From: Pseudorhodobacter aquimaris | GTDB taxonomy: Bacteria > Pseudomonadota > Alphaproteobacteria > Rhodobacterales > Rhodobacteraceae | Length of the DNA stretch: 46,081 nucleotides | NCBI RefSeq assembly: GCF_001202025.1 | Contig: NZ_LGHS01000007.1 | Span: forward strand, 1 to 46,081 | Direction: 5' to 3' | In this document: positions 25,493-34,006 of the stretch, in pieces | Layout: each line of letters opens with the position of its first letter | Position numbering within the stretch: position 1 is the first letter of the stretch | The notes under the pieces: model-generated | Told to the model about the DNA's origin: nothing | The model's input: the letters and a program-made list of their open reading frames with translations, nothing else | The model's database searches: none | Translations under genes and position numbers: made by a program

Positions 25493-26800
25493 CTAGGATT
25501 GGCGCTTGGCCCGTAGCTTAGCGAAATAGTCGATCCGCTTGTTCAGCTCGCGTTCAAACCCGCGCTCGGGGGGGGAGTACCAGATCGGACGCTTCATGGT
25601 GTCAGGGAAATAGTTCTGCCCCGAGAACCCATCCTCGGCATCATGGTCATAGGCATAGCCCGTGCCATAGCCGATATCCTTCATCATCTTGGTCGGCGCA
25701 TTCAGGATATGCTTTGGCGGCGGCTCCGATCCGGTCTGCTTGGCCGCAGCGCGCGCCGCCTTATAGGCCGTATAAACCCCGTTGGATTTGGGCGCGAGCG
25801 CCAGATAGACCAAGGCCTGCGCCAGCGCCAACTCCCCTTCGGGGCTGCCAAGCCGCTCATAGGTTTGCCAGCTTTGCAGGCAGATGTCTTGGGCCTGGGG
25901 ATCGGCCAAACCGATATCCTCAACCGCCATCCGCGTGATGCGGCGCGCCAGGAAACGCGGGTCCTCGCCGCCCTCAAGCATCCGCGCGAACCAGTACAGG
26001 GCGGCATCCGGGTCCGAGCCGCGCACCGATTTATGCAGCGCCGATATCAGATTGTAATGCTCCTCACCCGATTTATCATATTTCGCCGCACGGCGCATCA
26101 ATCGCGTCGCAAGCTGGTCGCGGGTCAGGTGGCTGTCCAGCTTCCACGCCGAGATCTGTTCAATCAGATTCAGCAACGCACGGCCATCGCCATCGGCCAT
26201 CTCCAGCATCGCCTCTCGCGCATCGCCCTTGAGGGGTAAGGCAGCGCCCAGTTCATGTTCGGCGCGTTGGGCCAGCAGCTCCAGCTCTGTCAGTGTCAAC
26301 CGTTCCAGTACAATCACCTGAGAGCGTGAGAGCAAAGCTGCATTCAGCTCAAAGCTGGGGTTTTCCGTGGTGGCACCGACCAAAAGGATCGTGCCATCCT
26401 CCATATAGGGCAAAAATCCGTCTTGCTGGGCTTTGTTGAAACGGTGAATCTCATCGACGAACAACAAAGTGCCTTGGCCGTTTTGCCTCCGCAAGCGTGC
26501 CGATTCGAAAACCTTGCGCAACTCTGGAACGCCAGTGAAAATCGCCGAGATCTGCACAAAGGAAAGGTCTGTCTCATCGGCAAGCAACCGGGCAATCGTG
26601 GTCTTGCCCACACCCGGCGGCCCCCAGAGAACCAAGGACGACAAGGAACCTGACATCAGCATCGATCCCAGGGGCCCATCCTCGGCCAAAACCTTTGCCT
26701 GCCCGATCACCTCGGACAACTTGCGCGGGCGCAAGCGGTCCGCCAAAGGGCGCGGGCCGGTTGCTGTGGGCAGAGGGGTTTTGTCAAAAAGATCGCTCAT
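25493..26800 (-). CDS. rarA: Replication-associated recombination protein RarA (MgsA), AAA+ ATPase
   Basis: About 435 residues. Walker A GPPGVGKTTIARLLA, Walker B LLFVDEIHRFNKAQQDG, sensor 1 GATTENPSFELN and the C-terminal MgsA-type tetramerisation region (YWFARMLEGGEDPRFLARRI, APKSNGVYTAYKAA) are all present. It acts at stalled replication forks. The ATG at 26800 or a GTG at 26806 could be the start; neither has a strong ribosome binding site. It probably forms a unit with crcB-rluC-atp12, as spacing is short all the way. Confidence 0.93.
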   Translation of the reverse strand: MSDLFDKTPLPTATGPRPLADRLRPRKLSEVIGQAKVLAEDGPLGSMLMSGSLSSLVLWGPPGVGKTTIARLLADETDLSFVQISAIFTGVPELRKVFESARLRRQNGQGTLLFVDEIHRFNKAQQDGFLPYMEDGTILLVGATTENPSFELNAALLSRSQVIVLERLTLTELELLAQRAEHELGAALPLKGDAREAMLEMADGDGRALLNLIEQISAWKLDSHLTRDQLATRLMRRAAKYDKSGEEHYNLISALHKSVRGSDPDAALYWFARMLEGGEDPRFLARRITRMAVEDIGLADPQAQDICLQSWQTYERLGSPEGELALAQALVYLALAPKSNGVYTAYKAARAAAKQTGSEPPPKHILNAPTKMMKDIGYGTGYAYDHDAEDGFSGQNYFPDTMKRPIWYSPPERGFERELNKRIDYFAKLRAKRQS

Positions 26801-26827
26801 AGCCACGATCTTACGCCCCCCGTATCA

Positions 26828-26861
26828 GGTTAGGAAGGGCAATTTAGCGCCCTTCCTGACC
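26828..26861 (-). terminator. 13-bp stem-loop between luxI and rarA
   Basis: ggttaggaagggc (26828-26840) pairs with gcccttcctgacc (26849-26861), one G-T pair, with an eight-base loop. There is no T-run on the minus strand. It lies just after the luxI stop and probably ends or stabilises that transcript. Confidence 0.55.
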
Positions 26862-26879
26862 ATACCGAAACAATCACCC

Positions 26880-27467
26880 TTAATGCATTTTTGGCGCCAT
26901 ATTGATGGTGACGCAAACACAATCCACACCGTCAATATCCATGATCGGGCCCGCTGGCTCACATTCCAAGCCGACCCGGCGGCCAAGCCTGCGAGAGTTT
27001 TCCGGGATAAGCCCCAGAACCGAGCTTGCGCCCAGACTGCGTGCGGAAATGACCATCTCATGGCGCAGCTGAAGCTGTACCCGCAGGCGCATATTGGCCG
27101 GAACCAAATCCGACACAAACACCCGGCTGCTTTCCCAGATGTGATCGGCAACGGGGGCCTCATCATAAAGCAGATTTCCCGGAATAGAATTCAACAGCCC
27201 CAACTGTGCATCACGGATCATATAGGAATAGATCCCACAGCGATGTGTGGTCGGTGTCAGCCGGATTCCAGCAAGCACCTGCCCGTTTTCATGCACGGCA
27301 ACCCAGCGGCTTGCCGGCGTGTCGTATTGGTCAAACTCCATCCCGTTGGCCTGTGGCAAATCCCATTTGTTTTGCAGGATAAAAGACCGGTGACGGGCAC
27401 GAAACATATTCGCAAACAGTTCACCATGATTGTGCAGATTCTCATACGAGAGTGTAGTGACTTCCAT
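26880..27467 (-). CDS. luxI: LuxI-family acyl-homoserine lactone synthase
   Basis: 195 residues. The conserved autoinducer-synthase residues are there: Arg and Phe in FRARHRSFI, Trp in NKWDLP, Asp in EFDQYD, AGIRLTPT, and Glu and Arg in WESSRVFV. The enzyme makes an acyl-homoserine lactone from S-adenosylmethionine and an acyl carrier; the acyl chain cannot be read from the sequence. ATG 27467 has AGGAG 7 nt before it, while the longer open frame has no such site. It follows luxR by 51 bp on the same strand. Confidence 0.93.
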   Translation of the reverse strand: MEVTTLSYENLHNHGELFANMFRARHRSFILQNKWDLPQANGMEFDQYDTPASRWVAVHENGQVLAGIRLTPTTHRCGIYSYMIRDAQLGLLNSIPGNLLYDEAPVADHIWESSRVFVSDLVPANMRLRVQLQLRHEMVISARSLGASSVLGLIPENSRRLGRRVGLECEPAGPIMDIDGVDCVCVTINMAPKMH

Positions 27468-27518
27468 TGTAGTACTCCTTCTGGGGTTGAAAACCGACTG
27501 AAAGGGCGCCATTCGCCC

Positions 27519-28130
27519 TTAAAGCAACCGATATTCTCGCGCTTTGCGCAACGCTTCGGAAGTGGTTCGCGCTTCAAGCCGCGTTCGCGCCGATGTAAGG
27601 CGCGCCTTGAAGGCACTTTCCGATATCCCCAGTTTTGCTGCCGCAGCAGTGTGGCGGTCACCATTCGCAATGCAATGCAATGCTTCTATTTGTGCTTTGG
27701 TCAGTTTCGTCGGCGGTCTGGCCTCAATGTGCAAGCGCGCGGTGATCTCGGCCAGCCGGGCCAAATCATCATCCGAGAATTCCCGATCAGAGCTACAAAT
27801 GCCCGCCATAGAGCGCGATGTGATCGGACCATAAGAAGACACAGCCCCAAATTTCAGCCCATATGTGGCAGCTTTTTTAAGCACATTGAACGGATCGGGA
27901 AGCTGGATCTCGCTCCAGCGGGCTGTACCTGTCGTTCCAATTCCCCAAAACACCAATGGGTCACGCAAGTAATAGGAGTTTTCATTGTAATAGGCGACCC
28001 ATTCCTCAGGGTAGCGACTATGGTAAATCATCGGGGACGCAAAGCGGATATGCAAACCAACAGCGTAACCTTGAGGCGCAAGGTCACCAAGCTCCGCATA
28101 TAAATCTGAAAGTTTCGTTTGCAATGACAT
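27519..28130 (-). CDS. luxR: LuxR-family quorum-sensing transcriptional regulator
   Basis: 203 residues. An autoinducer-binding domain (~1-135) contains EEWVAYYNENSYYLRDP and TARWSEI, giving the Trp, Tyr, Asp and Trp pattern of ligand contacts. The C-terminal LuxR helix-turn-helix (~140-200) reads LTKAQIEALHCIANGDRHTA, AAKLGISESAFKARL. It is shorter than LuxR of Vibrio (about 250) but complete at both ends. An 18-bp palindrome ends 22 bp upstream of its ATG and may be its own operator. Together with luxI it forms a self-contained pair. Confidence 0.9.
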   Translation of the reverse strand: MSLQTKLSDLYAELGDLAPQGYAVGLHIRFASPMIYHSRYPEEWVAYYNENSYYLRDPLVFWGIGTTGTARWSEIQLPDPFNVLKKAATYGLKFGAVSSYGPITSRSMAGICSSDREFSDDDLARLAEITARLHIEARPPTKLTKAQIEALHCIANGDRHTAAAAKLGISESAFKARLTSARTRLEARTTSEALRKAREYRLL

Positions 28131-28151
28131 CGTTCCCGAAAAAGCCTTTCT

Positions 28152-28169
28152 AGTACCTTGACTGGTACT
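28152..28169. promoter_or_regulatory. Candidate lux box upstream of luxR
   Basis: agtacc-ttgact-ggtact is a palindrome with two perfect 6-bp arms, 18 bp in all, close to the ~20-bp size and dyad form of LuxR operators. It lies 22-39 bp upstream of the luxR start codon, close enough to overlap the promoter or the start of the transcript. It could serve for autoregulation, either activation or repression. Confidence 0.6.
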
Positions 28170-28299
28170 GAAGCATCACGCGTAGGCTACCACAATCTTC
28201 ATTAATTTTCTGTTTAGGGCAACCAGAAGCACCAAGTAATATATGGCAGCCAGAGGGTAAAAAAAGGGCCTATATACTTAACGCCACCTCTTGAATCGC

Positions 28300-28915
28300 C
28301 CCGGTTCACCGGACACCTTTCGCTTCACTTCACGCCTACTATCGAGCGGGTTGTGCTGTGTATAAAAGTTCTGTTCGGCCTGCTGGCGGTATGTTTCCGA
28401 TGGGGCCAAGCAGGCGCCGGCGATTAAGCCAATCGACCCGGCAGAGTGTCGCCATTTTCAGGTCCTGCATGTTGCATCACGGTCCTTGACGATGGACCAA
28501 CTCGGTTTTGCAGAGGCCGTTCATCGTCTCAGCGAGGACATTGTATTGGGGCGCGGATGTGTCCGGGATCGTTGCTTTGACACCCTTTCCACGCACCGCA
28601 CCACGGATGCCGATCTGCTTTTTCAATCTTTCCACCGTGCATCTGGCCACCTCAAAGCCTTCCCGCTTCAACTGATGCCACGCCTTGCGCACGCCGTAGA
28701 CCTGTTAGTTTGCATCCCAGACCCGTTTGATTTCTGGGCGCAGCTCCGTATCTTGCTGATGCCGGATCGAGGCTGTGAAAGGGGCGGCCTGGCACACCAA
28801 GCGATGGTAATAAATCGACGGCGCAATCGGCAGCACCCTGCAGATCGACCCGACACCGCAAACAATGCGCTGATCTGCAATGAAGGCGATCATCGCTTCA
28901 GTGGACGGTCGAGGT
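28300..28915 (-). pseudogene. IS3-family transposase OrfB remnant
   Basis: Conserved pieces in order on the minus strand are MIAFIADQRIVCGVGSICRV, LPIAPSIYYHR, RPEIKRVWDAN, KAWHQLKREGFEVARCTVER, AVRGKGVKATIPDTSAP, then ETMNGLCKTELVHRQGP and PIGNIPPA. Stop codons and frame changes break it. Most of the DDE integrase core between TIPDTSAP and ETMNGL is deleted, so it cannot encode an active transposase. Confidence 0.8.
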
Positions 28916-28916
28916 C

Positions 28917-28957
28917 CCGCTGCCCTCTTGCGGTTTGACTTCAAACCGCAAGAGGGA
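28917..28957. repeat. Palindromic ~41-bp repeat, copy 1 (inside the first IS3 remnant)
   Basis: ccctcttgcggtttga (28923-28938) and tcaaaccgcaagaggg (28941-28956) form a perfect 16-bp stem with a two-base loop, preceded by ccgctg. It splits the orfA tail (ending LRKAPAYFAQ) from the LDRPLKR-like end, so it is an insertion. It matches copy 2 at 31 of 41 positions. Confidence 0.75.
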
Positions 28958-28959
28958 CC

Positions 28960-29195
28960 TGTGCAAAATAAGCTGGCGCCTTGCGCAATATCTCATTCGC
29001 TTGGGGGCAGCTCTCAAGCCTCCCTTTCAAGAGCTTTGATCCGGTCACGCTCATCGGTAGTGACGCCATCGCGCAGGCCGCTGTCTTTCTCGGCCCGTTT
29101 GACCCATCCGCTCAAGGAGTGCGAAATACAGCCGATCTTCGGGGCAATGGCCACGATCGCGACCGCCTGCGTTTCGTACGAGCCTAAAGGTGATA
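28960..29195 (-). pseudogene. IS3-family OrfA remnant
   Basis: On the minus strand GSYETQAVAIVAIAPKIGC, SLSGWVKRAEKDSGLRDGV and TTDERDRIKALEREA are recognisable IS3 OrfA sequence. After a stop and frameshift ANEILRKAPAYFAQ follows. The first ~35 codons are missing next to the element's left end. Not functional. Confidence 0.75.
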
Positions 29196-29249
29196 GTCTT
29201 TGACAAACCCGGGGCAATTCAGCCCACCGAGTGGTACAAATTAAGTGTT

Positions 29250-30450
29250 ATTGCGTGGTTTACCTTTGGTCTATTGGTATGATGCTCTTTGGTGCCGGTG
29301 GGCGGTAACCTAAAGCGCTATGTGGCCTGACCGTGTTGTAGTGTCGTCATCTCTCGATGAGGATATGTGCCTCACGCAGCGCGTAGAAGACCTCACCATT
29401 GATCAGTTTGTCCCAAAAACCTGAGTTGAAGCTCTCGCAGTAGCCATTTTCCATGGCTATCGCGGGGCGATGAACGCTGTTTTGGCACCAGGGCGCCGAT
29501 CCAAACGCACACCTTATTGGCGATAAATTTCGGGTCATTCTCCGCTGCCTTCTCGCGGTTTGCAGGCAAAGCGCGAGATGGCGATTTTTGTGTCTTCCGG
29601 CGGGCCCCGCAGTATGAACAGATCAGTCAGTGCGTCGACCACATATGCTGAATTGAGTTTTCGATTGACGCGGATCATCCCGTCGACAGGCAGGCGATGC
29701 TTGCACCGCCTAGAGGGCCCTCCTTCGTAAACCCATCAATGCTATTCAGCGTGCGATATCCGCGTCCTTCGTGGGTCCGCTCCTGAACAAAGTCATAGAA
29801 AAGACGTGGTTCGGATGCTCAGGCCGCAGCCGAACGCACGATCCGTCATTCAGCCAAAGAGGATTCTTATTGGGTTGTTTTCGCCAGAGTTTCAGCTCTT
29901 CCCGCCGCCAAATTCGCTACCGTTGCCCTCTCGGGATCTTGCTGCGCAAGGCCTTGCGGTACAGCGCATAGCGTCTAACCTCTTGTGTCAGTGCGATGGT
30001 GTTCTCGGTCAGCCGCTTTTCGTCCCGCAAGCCACAAGGAAGCTTGCGGCTCACATCGAACGATACGGCCCAAGTGTCCGGCAGGCCCGGCGCTCAGATG
30101 CGCCGAGAGCCTGCTGCACATGATAAATGCACTGACGGCGCCGAGAATGGCTTAGAAATGTCGCTGTGCGGACCTTTGGTTCCCCGCGCAGCCTCAGTGA
30201 GGACCACCTTGCCCAATATCAAATCCGACACTGCCCGCATGAGCCGGGTGTTCCAAGTCCCAAGCGATTTGGAGCGATTGAGCTGACCGTGGCTCATACC
30301 GCCATACTCTTTATGCCACCTATAATAGCTCTGAACCGTCACACCGATCTGACGCACAGTTTTCGCCGTCGACCTTCCTTGTCCTTGCAGAACATCAACT
30401 TGTCACGGTTGCAGCACGGTATCTTCCGGCTTGCCTCGTTTTCCAGCCAT
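29250..30450 (-). pseudogene. Degenerate IS3-family OrfA/OrfB transposase
   Basis: OrfA begins at ATG 30450 (MAGKRGKPEDTVLQP, then a stop). It continues as QVDVLQGQGRSTAKTVRQIG, VTVQSYYRWHKEYGGMSHGQ and MRAVSDLILGKVVLTEAARG. OrfB pieces follow in broken frames: RVNRKLNSAYVVDALTDLFI, then DPKFIANKV, MENGYCESFNSGFWDKL and ALGYRPPAPKSIIPIDQ. The catalytic block after LTDLFILRG is replaced by a palindromic insertion (29542-29582). Multiple stops make it inactive. Confidence 0.8.
29542..29582. repeat. Palindromic ~41-bp repeat, copy 2 (inside the second IS3 remnant)
   Basis: The sequence ccgctgccttctcgcggttt, then gcaggcaaagcgcgagatggc, forms a stem with two mismatches. It starts with the same ccgctgcc as copy 1. 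Two stem positions differ from copy 1 on both sides so that pairing is kept (T-A to C-G, and A-T to C-G). It interrupts the orfB sequence just before the ..NGPEFIA-type block. Confidence 0.7.
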
Positions 30451-30630
30451 TTTTTGCTCCTCCTGCAATCGGGATAAACATACCCCGGCGGGTGGACCAC
30501 TTCAGAGGGGGCATTCCACCTCGCATAAGCAAAGTGTATCTGACGTGACACAAAAATATCGTACTGGAATTAAACTTTCCAAAGTTAATTGACGCAGCAG
30601 GCCGTTTTTCGTGGAGAAATTATATAGACC

Positions 30631-30660
30631 AAAAAAGGCCCGCCATAAATGGCGGGCCTT
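30631..30660 (-). terminator. Intrinsic terminator of the alpha operon (after rplQ)
   Basis: An 11-bp stem (aaggcccgcca with tggcgggcctt, 30635-30660) has a four-base loop and is followed on the minus strand by TTTTTT. It lies 23 bp after the rplQ stop. Confidence 0.88.
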
Positions 30661-30683
30661 GCAATATCAGCAACAGAGGCGTC

Positions 30684-31103
30684 TTAGCCTTCGTCGGCTT
30701 CATTCGCTGCGACGCGTGCCTTATCAGCAGCACCCTTGGCATTCGGATCACGGTCAACGAACTCGATGATCGCCATTGGCGCCATATCACCGTAACGGAA
30801 ACCTGCCTTCAAAACGCGCACATAGCCGCCCTGACGCTCTTTGTACCGTGGCCCGAGAATTTCAAACAGGCGCGCAACATATTGCTCTTGCTTCAACTGA
30901 GCAGAGGCCTGACGGCGCGCGTGCAAATCACCACGTTTTGCCAACGTGATAAGTTTTTCGATGATCGGACGCAGTTCCTTTGCCTTCGGCAAGGTTGTCT
31001 TGATCTGCTCATGCTCAATGAGCGAGCCGCACATGTTGGCAAACAGCGCTTTGCGGTGTTCATGTGTACGGTTTAGACGGCGGTAACCACGAGAGTGACG
31101 CAT
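30684..31103 (-). CDS. rplQ: 50S ribosomal protein L17
   Basis: 139 residues. It starts [20 protein letters not shown] and has [20 protein letters not shown], the usual L17 pattern. The C terminus has a short charged tail beyond the conserved domain. It is the last gene of the supercluster, 154 bp after rpoA and followed by a clear terminator. Confidence 0.96.
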   Translation of the reverse strand: MRHSRGYRRLNRTHEHRKALFANMCGSLIEHEQIKTTLPKAKELRPIIEKLITLAKRGDLHARRQASAQLKQEQYVARLFEILGPRYKERQGGYVRVLKAGFRYGDMAPMAIIEFVDRDPNAKGAADKARVAANEADEG

Positions 31104-31257
31104 TTAAATATCTCCTAAAGTCGCGTTTTACTTTGTCCGGCGGGTCCTGCTTTTGGGCCCACTCACCTTGGGGTCATAGGACCCGGTCATTCCCCATCAA
31201 TATGGGCATTTTAAGAGTGCTGTGGCACCGATCCAAGCTGACCGGTACCACGGCAAA

Positions 31258-32274
31258 TCAAAACTGGTCTTCGAAGCGTTTGGCCAAATCTTCGATATTT
31301 TCTGGCGGCCAATCCTCAACATCCATGCCAAGATGCAAGCCCATACCAGACAGCACTTCCTTAATTTCATTCAAGGATTTGCGGCCAAAGTTAGGCGTGC
31401 GCAGCATTTCAGCTTCGGTCTTCTGGATAAGATCGCCAATATAAACGATATTGTCGTTCTTCAGGCAGTTTGCCGAACGTACCGAGAGTTCCAGTTCGTC
31501 CACTTTTTTCAGCAACAGCGGATTGAATTCCAACCCGTCATCAACATCCGAACGTGTGGCCGACTCCGGCTCTTCAAAGTTCACGAAGATCGACAGCTGG
31601 TCTTGCAAGATGCGCGCAGCATAGGCCAAAGCGTCATCCGGCGTCAGCGATCCGTCGGTCTCGATCTTCATAGTCAGCTTGTCATAGTCCAGAACTTGAC
31701 CTTCACGGGTCGGCTGCACTTCATAGCTGACTTTCTTTACCGGCGAGTAAATCGCATCGATCGGAATCAAGCCGATTGGCGCATCTTCCGGACGGTTTTT
31801 GTCTGCCGAAACATAGCCCTTGCCGGTATTAACGGTCAGTTCCATGAACAGATCAGCACCGTCATCAAGGTGGCAAATCACATGCTCTTTGTTCAGAACA
31901 TCAATCCCGGCGGTTTCCGTAATGTCCCCTGCGGTTACAACGCCCGGCCCTTTGGCCGAGATCGAAAGCCGCTTCGGGCCCTCAACCTCCATACGCAGGC
32001 TGACGCCCTTCAGGTTCAAAACGATGTCGGTAACATCTTCACGCACACCGGCAACGCTGGAAAACTCATGCAAAACATTGTCGATCTGCACAGAGGTGAT
32101 GGCGCCACCCTGCAAAGATGACATCAGCACGCGGCGCAAAGCATTGCCCAGCGTCAAGCCAAAGCCGCGCTCCAGCGGTTCGGCGATAACAGTCGCGGTA
32201 CGCAACGCATCTGCACCGGGGTTTACCACCAGTTGCGTCGGTTTGATCAATTCGGCCCAATTTTTGTGGATCAT
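31258..32274 (-). CDS. rpoA: DNA-directed RNA polymerase subunit alpha
   Basis: 338 residues. The N-terminal dimerisation domain starts [16 protein letters not shown] and includes [20 protein letters not shown]. The linker is followed by the C-terminal domain with [15 protein letters not shown] and [14 protein letters not shown], which contacts promoters and activators. ATG 32274 has GGAGG 8 nt upstream; the longer frame to 32289 is not needed. A 119-bp gap with a hairpin separates it from rpsK. Confidence 0.97.
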   Translation of the reverse strand: MIHKNWAELIKPTQLVVNPGADALRTATVIAEPLERGFGLTLGNALRRVLMSSLQGGAITSVQIDNVLHEFSSVAGVREDVTDIVLNLKGVSLRMEVEGPKRLSISAKGPGVVTAGDITETAGIDVLNKEHVICHLDDGADLFMELTVNTGKGYVSADKNRPEDAPIGLIPIDAIYSPVKKVSYEVQPTREGQVLDYDKLTMKIETDGSLTPDDALAYAARILQDQLSIFVNFEEPESATRSDVDDGLEFNPLLLKKVDELELSVRSANCLKNDNIVYIGDLIQKTEAEMLRTPNFGRKSLNEIKEVLSGMGLHLGMDVEDWPPENIEDLAKRFEDQF

Positions 32275-32347
32275 GCGGATAGCCTCCATACCTGTCTTCT
32301 GCCCATGTCCCTAAGCAGTCGACGCCCGAGGATGTAAAATGCCGAAA

Positions 32348-32378
32348 CCGGGCAGAGCGCAAAAAGCACCCAGCCCGG
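32348..32378. repeat. Hairpin in the rpsK-rpoA gap
   Basis: ccgggc (32348-32353) pairs with gcccgg (32373-32378) around a loop whose inner part can also pair (GC around five Ts on the minus strand). It lies ~75 bp upstream of the rpoA start and could attenuate or regulate rpoA. Confidence 0.4.
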
Positions 32379-32393
32379 CCGAATAGAGATCTT

Positions 32394-32783
32394 TTAGACG
32401 CGGCGACGCTTTGGCGGACGGCAGCCGTTGTGTGCCATTGGCGTCACGTCACGAATCGATGTGATGTTCAGACCAGCAGCAGCCAGAGCGCGCAGTGCAG
32501 ATTCGCGGCCCGAACCAGGGCCCTGCACTTCAACCTCAAGCGTCTTCACGCCATGTTCCTGCGCCTTGCGGGCTGCATCCTCTGCTGCCATCTGGGCGGC
32601 ATAAGGTGTCGATTTGCGCGACCCTTTAAAGCCCATGGTGCCCGAAGAGGACCAGGAAATTGCATTGCCCTGAACGTCAGAGATCAGGATTTTTGTGTTG
32701 TTGAACGAGGAATTCACATGCGCAACGCCAGCGGCGATGTTTTTGCGCTCCTTACGCTTCATACGAGTCTTTTCGCGTGCCAT
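32394..32783 (-). CDS. rpsK: 30S ribosomal protein S11
   Basis: 129 residues. [20 protein letters not shown] and the C-terminal [20 protein letters not shown], then RRV are diagnostic. It is part of the small-subunit platform. It starts 13 bp after the rpsM stop. Confidence 0.97.
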   Translation of the reverse strand: MAREKTRMKRKERKNIAAGVAHVNSSFNNTKILISDVQGNAISWSSSGTMGFKGSRKSTPYAAQMAAEDAARKAQEHGVKTLEVEVQGPGSGRESALRALAAAGLNITSIRDVTPMAHNGCRPPKRRRV

Positions 32784-32796
32784 ATCTCAGTGCCCC

Positions 32797-33165
32797 TTAT
32801 TTCTTCTTGCCGGCAATGGCCTTTGCGGGGCCTTTGCGGGTGCGAGCATTGGTATGTGTACGCTGACCGCGAACCGGCAGGTTACGACGGTGACGCAGGC
32901 CACGGTAGCAACCAAGGTCCATCAAGCGTTTGATGTTCATCGAAGTTTCACGACGCAAGTCACCTTCAACGGTGAAGTTGGCATCGATATGTTCGCGGAT
33001 CGCAAGCACTTCGGCATCCGAAAGCTCGTTTACGCGACGGGTGCGGTCAATACCAACAGCCTCGCAGATCAACTCTGCGCTCTGGGAGCCGATCCCGGTG
33101 ATATAAGTCAATGCGATGGGGACACGTTTCCCCGTCGGAATGTTTACGCCAGCAATACGAGCCAC
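32797..33165 (-). CDS. rpsM: 30S ribosomal protein S13
   Basis: 122 residues. It starts (M)[19 protein letters not shown] and ends in the basic tail [20 protein letters not shown]. The longer frame begins at 33213, but the GTG at 33163-33165 gives the exact family N terminus and has AAGGA 7 nt upstream. The start codon is therefore GTG, unusual for a ribosomal protein. Downstream genes are rpsK, rpoA and rplQ; a promoter candidate lies upstream at 33300. Confidence 0.94.
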   Translation of the reverse strand: MARIAGVNIPTGKRVPIALTYITGIGSQSAELICEAVGIDRTRRVNELSDAEVLAIREHIDANFTVEGDLRRETSMNIKRLMDLGCYRGLRHRRNLPVRGQRTHTNARTRKGPAKAIAGKKK

Positions 33166-33299
33166 GCGCGCTTCCTTTCGTTGCGGTTCCGTCATGCCAG
33201 AACCTTTTTTCACAACCCAGGAACGGCGAGTCCGTCCCTGATGTTTTCGTTTAAAATTATCGGAATTCCGACTAAAACGATTCCCCTAGGGGACGCTGT

Positions 33300-33328
33300 G
33301 CAATATGGGGTTTTGCACGGCCCGTCAA
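33300..33328 (-). promoter_or_regulatory. Candidate promoter of the rpsM-rpsK-rpoA-rplQ unit
   Basis: On the minus strand TTGACG (33323-33328) and TATTGC (33300-33305) are separated by 17 bp, in the 178-bp gap between adk and rpsM. It is about 135 bp before the rpsM start. A 12-bp palindrome (tccccTAGGGGA) lies in the leader. Confidence 0.5.
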
Positions 33329-33343
33329 GGCCGGGCGTAGCAA

Positions 33344-33997
33344 TTATTCGACACCGTCCAGAACGGCGGCAATTGACCCTGCGACAGCATCCATTTCAGC
33401 CAAACCGTCAATCGATGTCAGATCACCTTTTGCATAGTAATAACCCAACAAAGGCGACGTTTTCTTATAATATTCCATCAGACGTGTCCGCAACGTATCA
33501 GCGTTGTCATCCGCGCGCCTCACCATTTGCGTAGCGCCGCAATCATCGCAGACACCCTCAACTTTAGCAGGGCGGGTCTGATCATGATAGACCGAACCAC
33601 AGGCACCACAGGTATAGCGCCCCGTGATCCGCGCAACCAAGGCCGCATCATCGACCTGCATCTCGATCACCGCATCAAGGTTCTGGCCGACCTCTGCCAA
33701 CAGCTCTCCCAAGGCATCGGCCTGCGCCAAGGTCCGAGGGAAGCCGTCAAAGATGAAACCACCACCCGCAGCCCCGGCGAGTTTTTCACGGATCAAGCCA
33801 ATCACGACTCCATCGGTGACCAACTCCCCGCGTTCCATGATGGCGGCAACCTTGCGCCCCATCTGGGATCCCGACGTCTTGGCTTCACGCAGCATATCAC
33901 CGGTTGAGAGTTGCACCATATTGCGCGCCTCAACCAAACGTTTTGCCTGCGTACCTTTTCCGGCCCCCGGCGGGCCCAGCAAAATTATATTAGTCAT
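33344..33997 (-). CDS. adk: Adenylate kinase with a four-cysteine LID
   Basis: 217 residues. P-loop [10 protein letters not shown] at 8-17, STGDMLR near 31, and [10 protein letters not shown] near 84. It interconverts ATP+AMP and 2 ADP. The LID contains four cysteines (C130, C133, C150, C153) in the arrangement that binds a structural metal ion. Many Gram-negatives lack these, but they are known from Paracoccus adenylate kinase. It starts 9 bp after secY. Confidence 0.96.
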   Translation of the reverse strand: MTNIILLGPPGAGKGTQAKRLVEARNMVQLSTGDMLREAKTSGSQMGRKVAAIMERGELVTDGVVIGLIREKLAGAAGGGFIFDGFPRTLAQADALGELLAEVGQNLDAVIEMQVDDAALVARITGRYTCGACGSVYHDQTRPAKVEGVCDDCGATQMVRRADDNADTLRTRLMEYYKKTSPLLGYYYAKGDLTSIDGLAEMDAVAGSIAAVLDGVE

Positions 33998-34006
33998 GGA
34001 TTCCCC

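Larger units (their letters stand above)
28292..29221 (-). mobile_element. Decayed IS3-family element with both ends present
   Basis: The ends TGAATCGCCCCGG (28292-28304) and, on the opposite strand, TGAATTGCCCCGG (29209-29221) are near-identical 13-bp terminal inverted repeats. Between them are remnants of orfA and orfB on the minus strand with frameshifts, at least two internal deletions and a 41-bp palindromic insertion. At 930 bp it is shorter than an intact IS3-type element (about 1.2-1.3 kb). No clear target duplication is visible. Confidence 0.8.
29222..30518 (-). mobile_element. Second decayed IS3-family element, adjacent to the first
   Basis: The outer end near 30518 reads TGGAATGCCCCCTCTGAAGT on the minus strand. 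The inner end near 29222 carries the related ...CCACCGAGTGGTACA. The element is about 1.3 kb, full IS3 length, with orfA and orfB remnants on the minus strand. It directly abuts the first IS3 remnant. Both boundaries are approximate. Confidence 0.65.

Noticed and set aside
26469-28103. Long plus-strand open frame (544 codons) across rarA, luxI and luxR
   Set aside because: It is antisense to three well-recognised genes and has no domain pattern.
28917-29582. CRISPR array
   Set aside because: Only two repeat copies about 600 bp apart, palindromic, with no regular spacers and no cas genes nearby.
29771-30477. Plus-strand open frames in the second IS3 remnant
   Set aside because: The minus strand carries clear IS3 transposase remnants; the plus frames have no family content.
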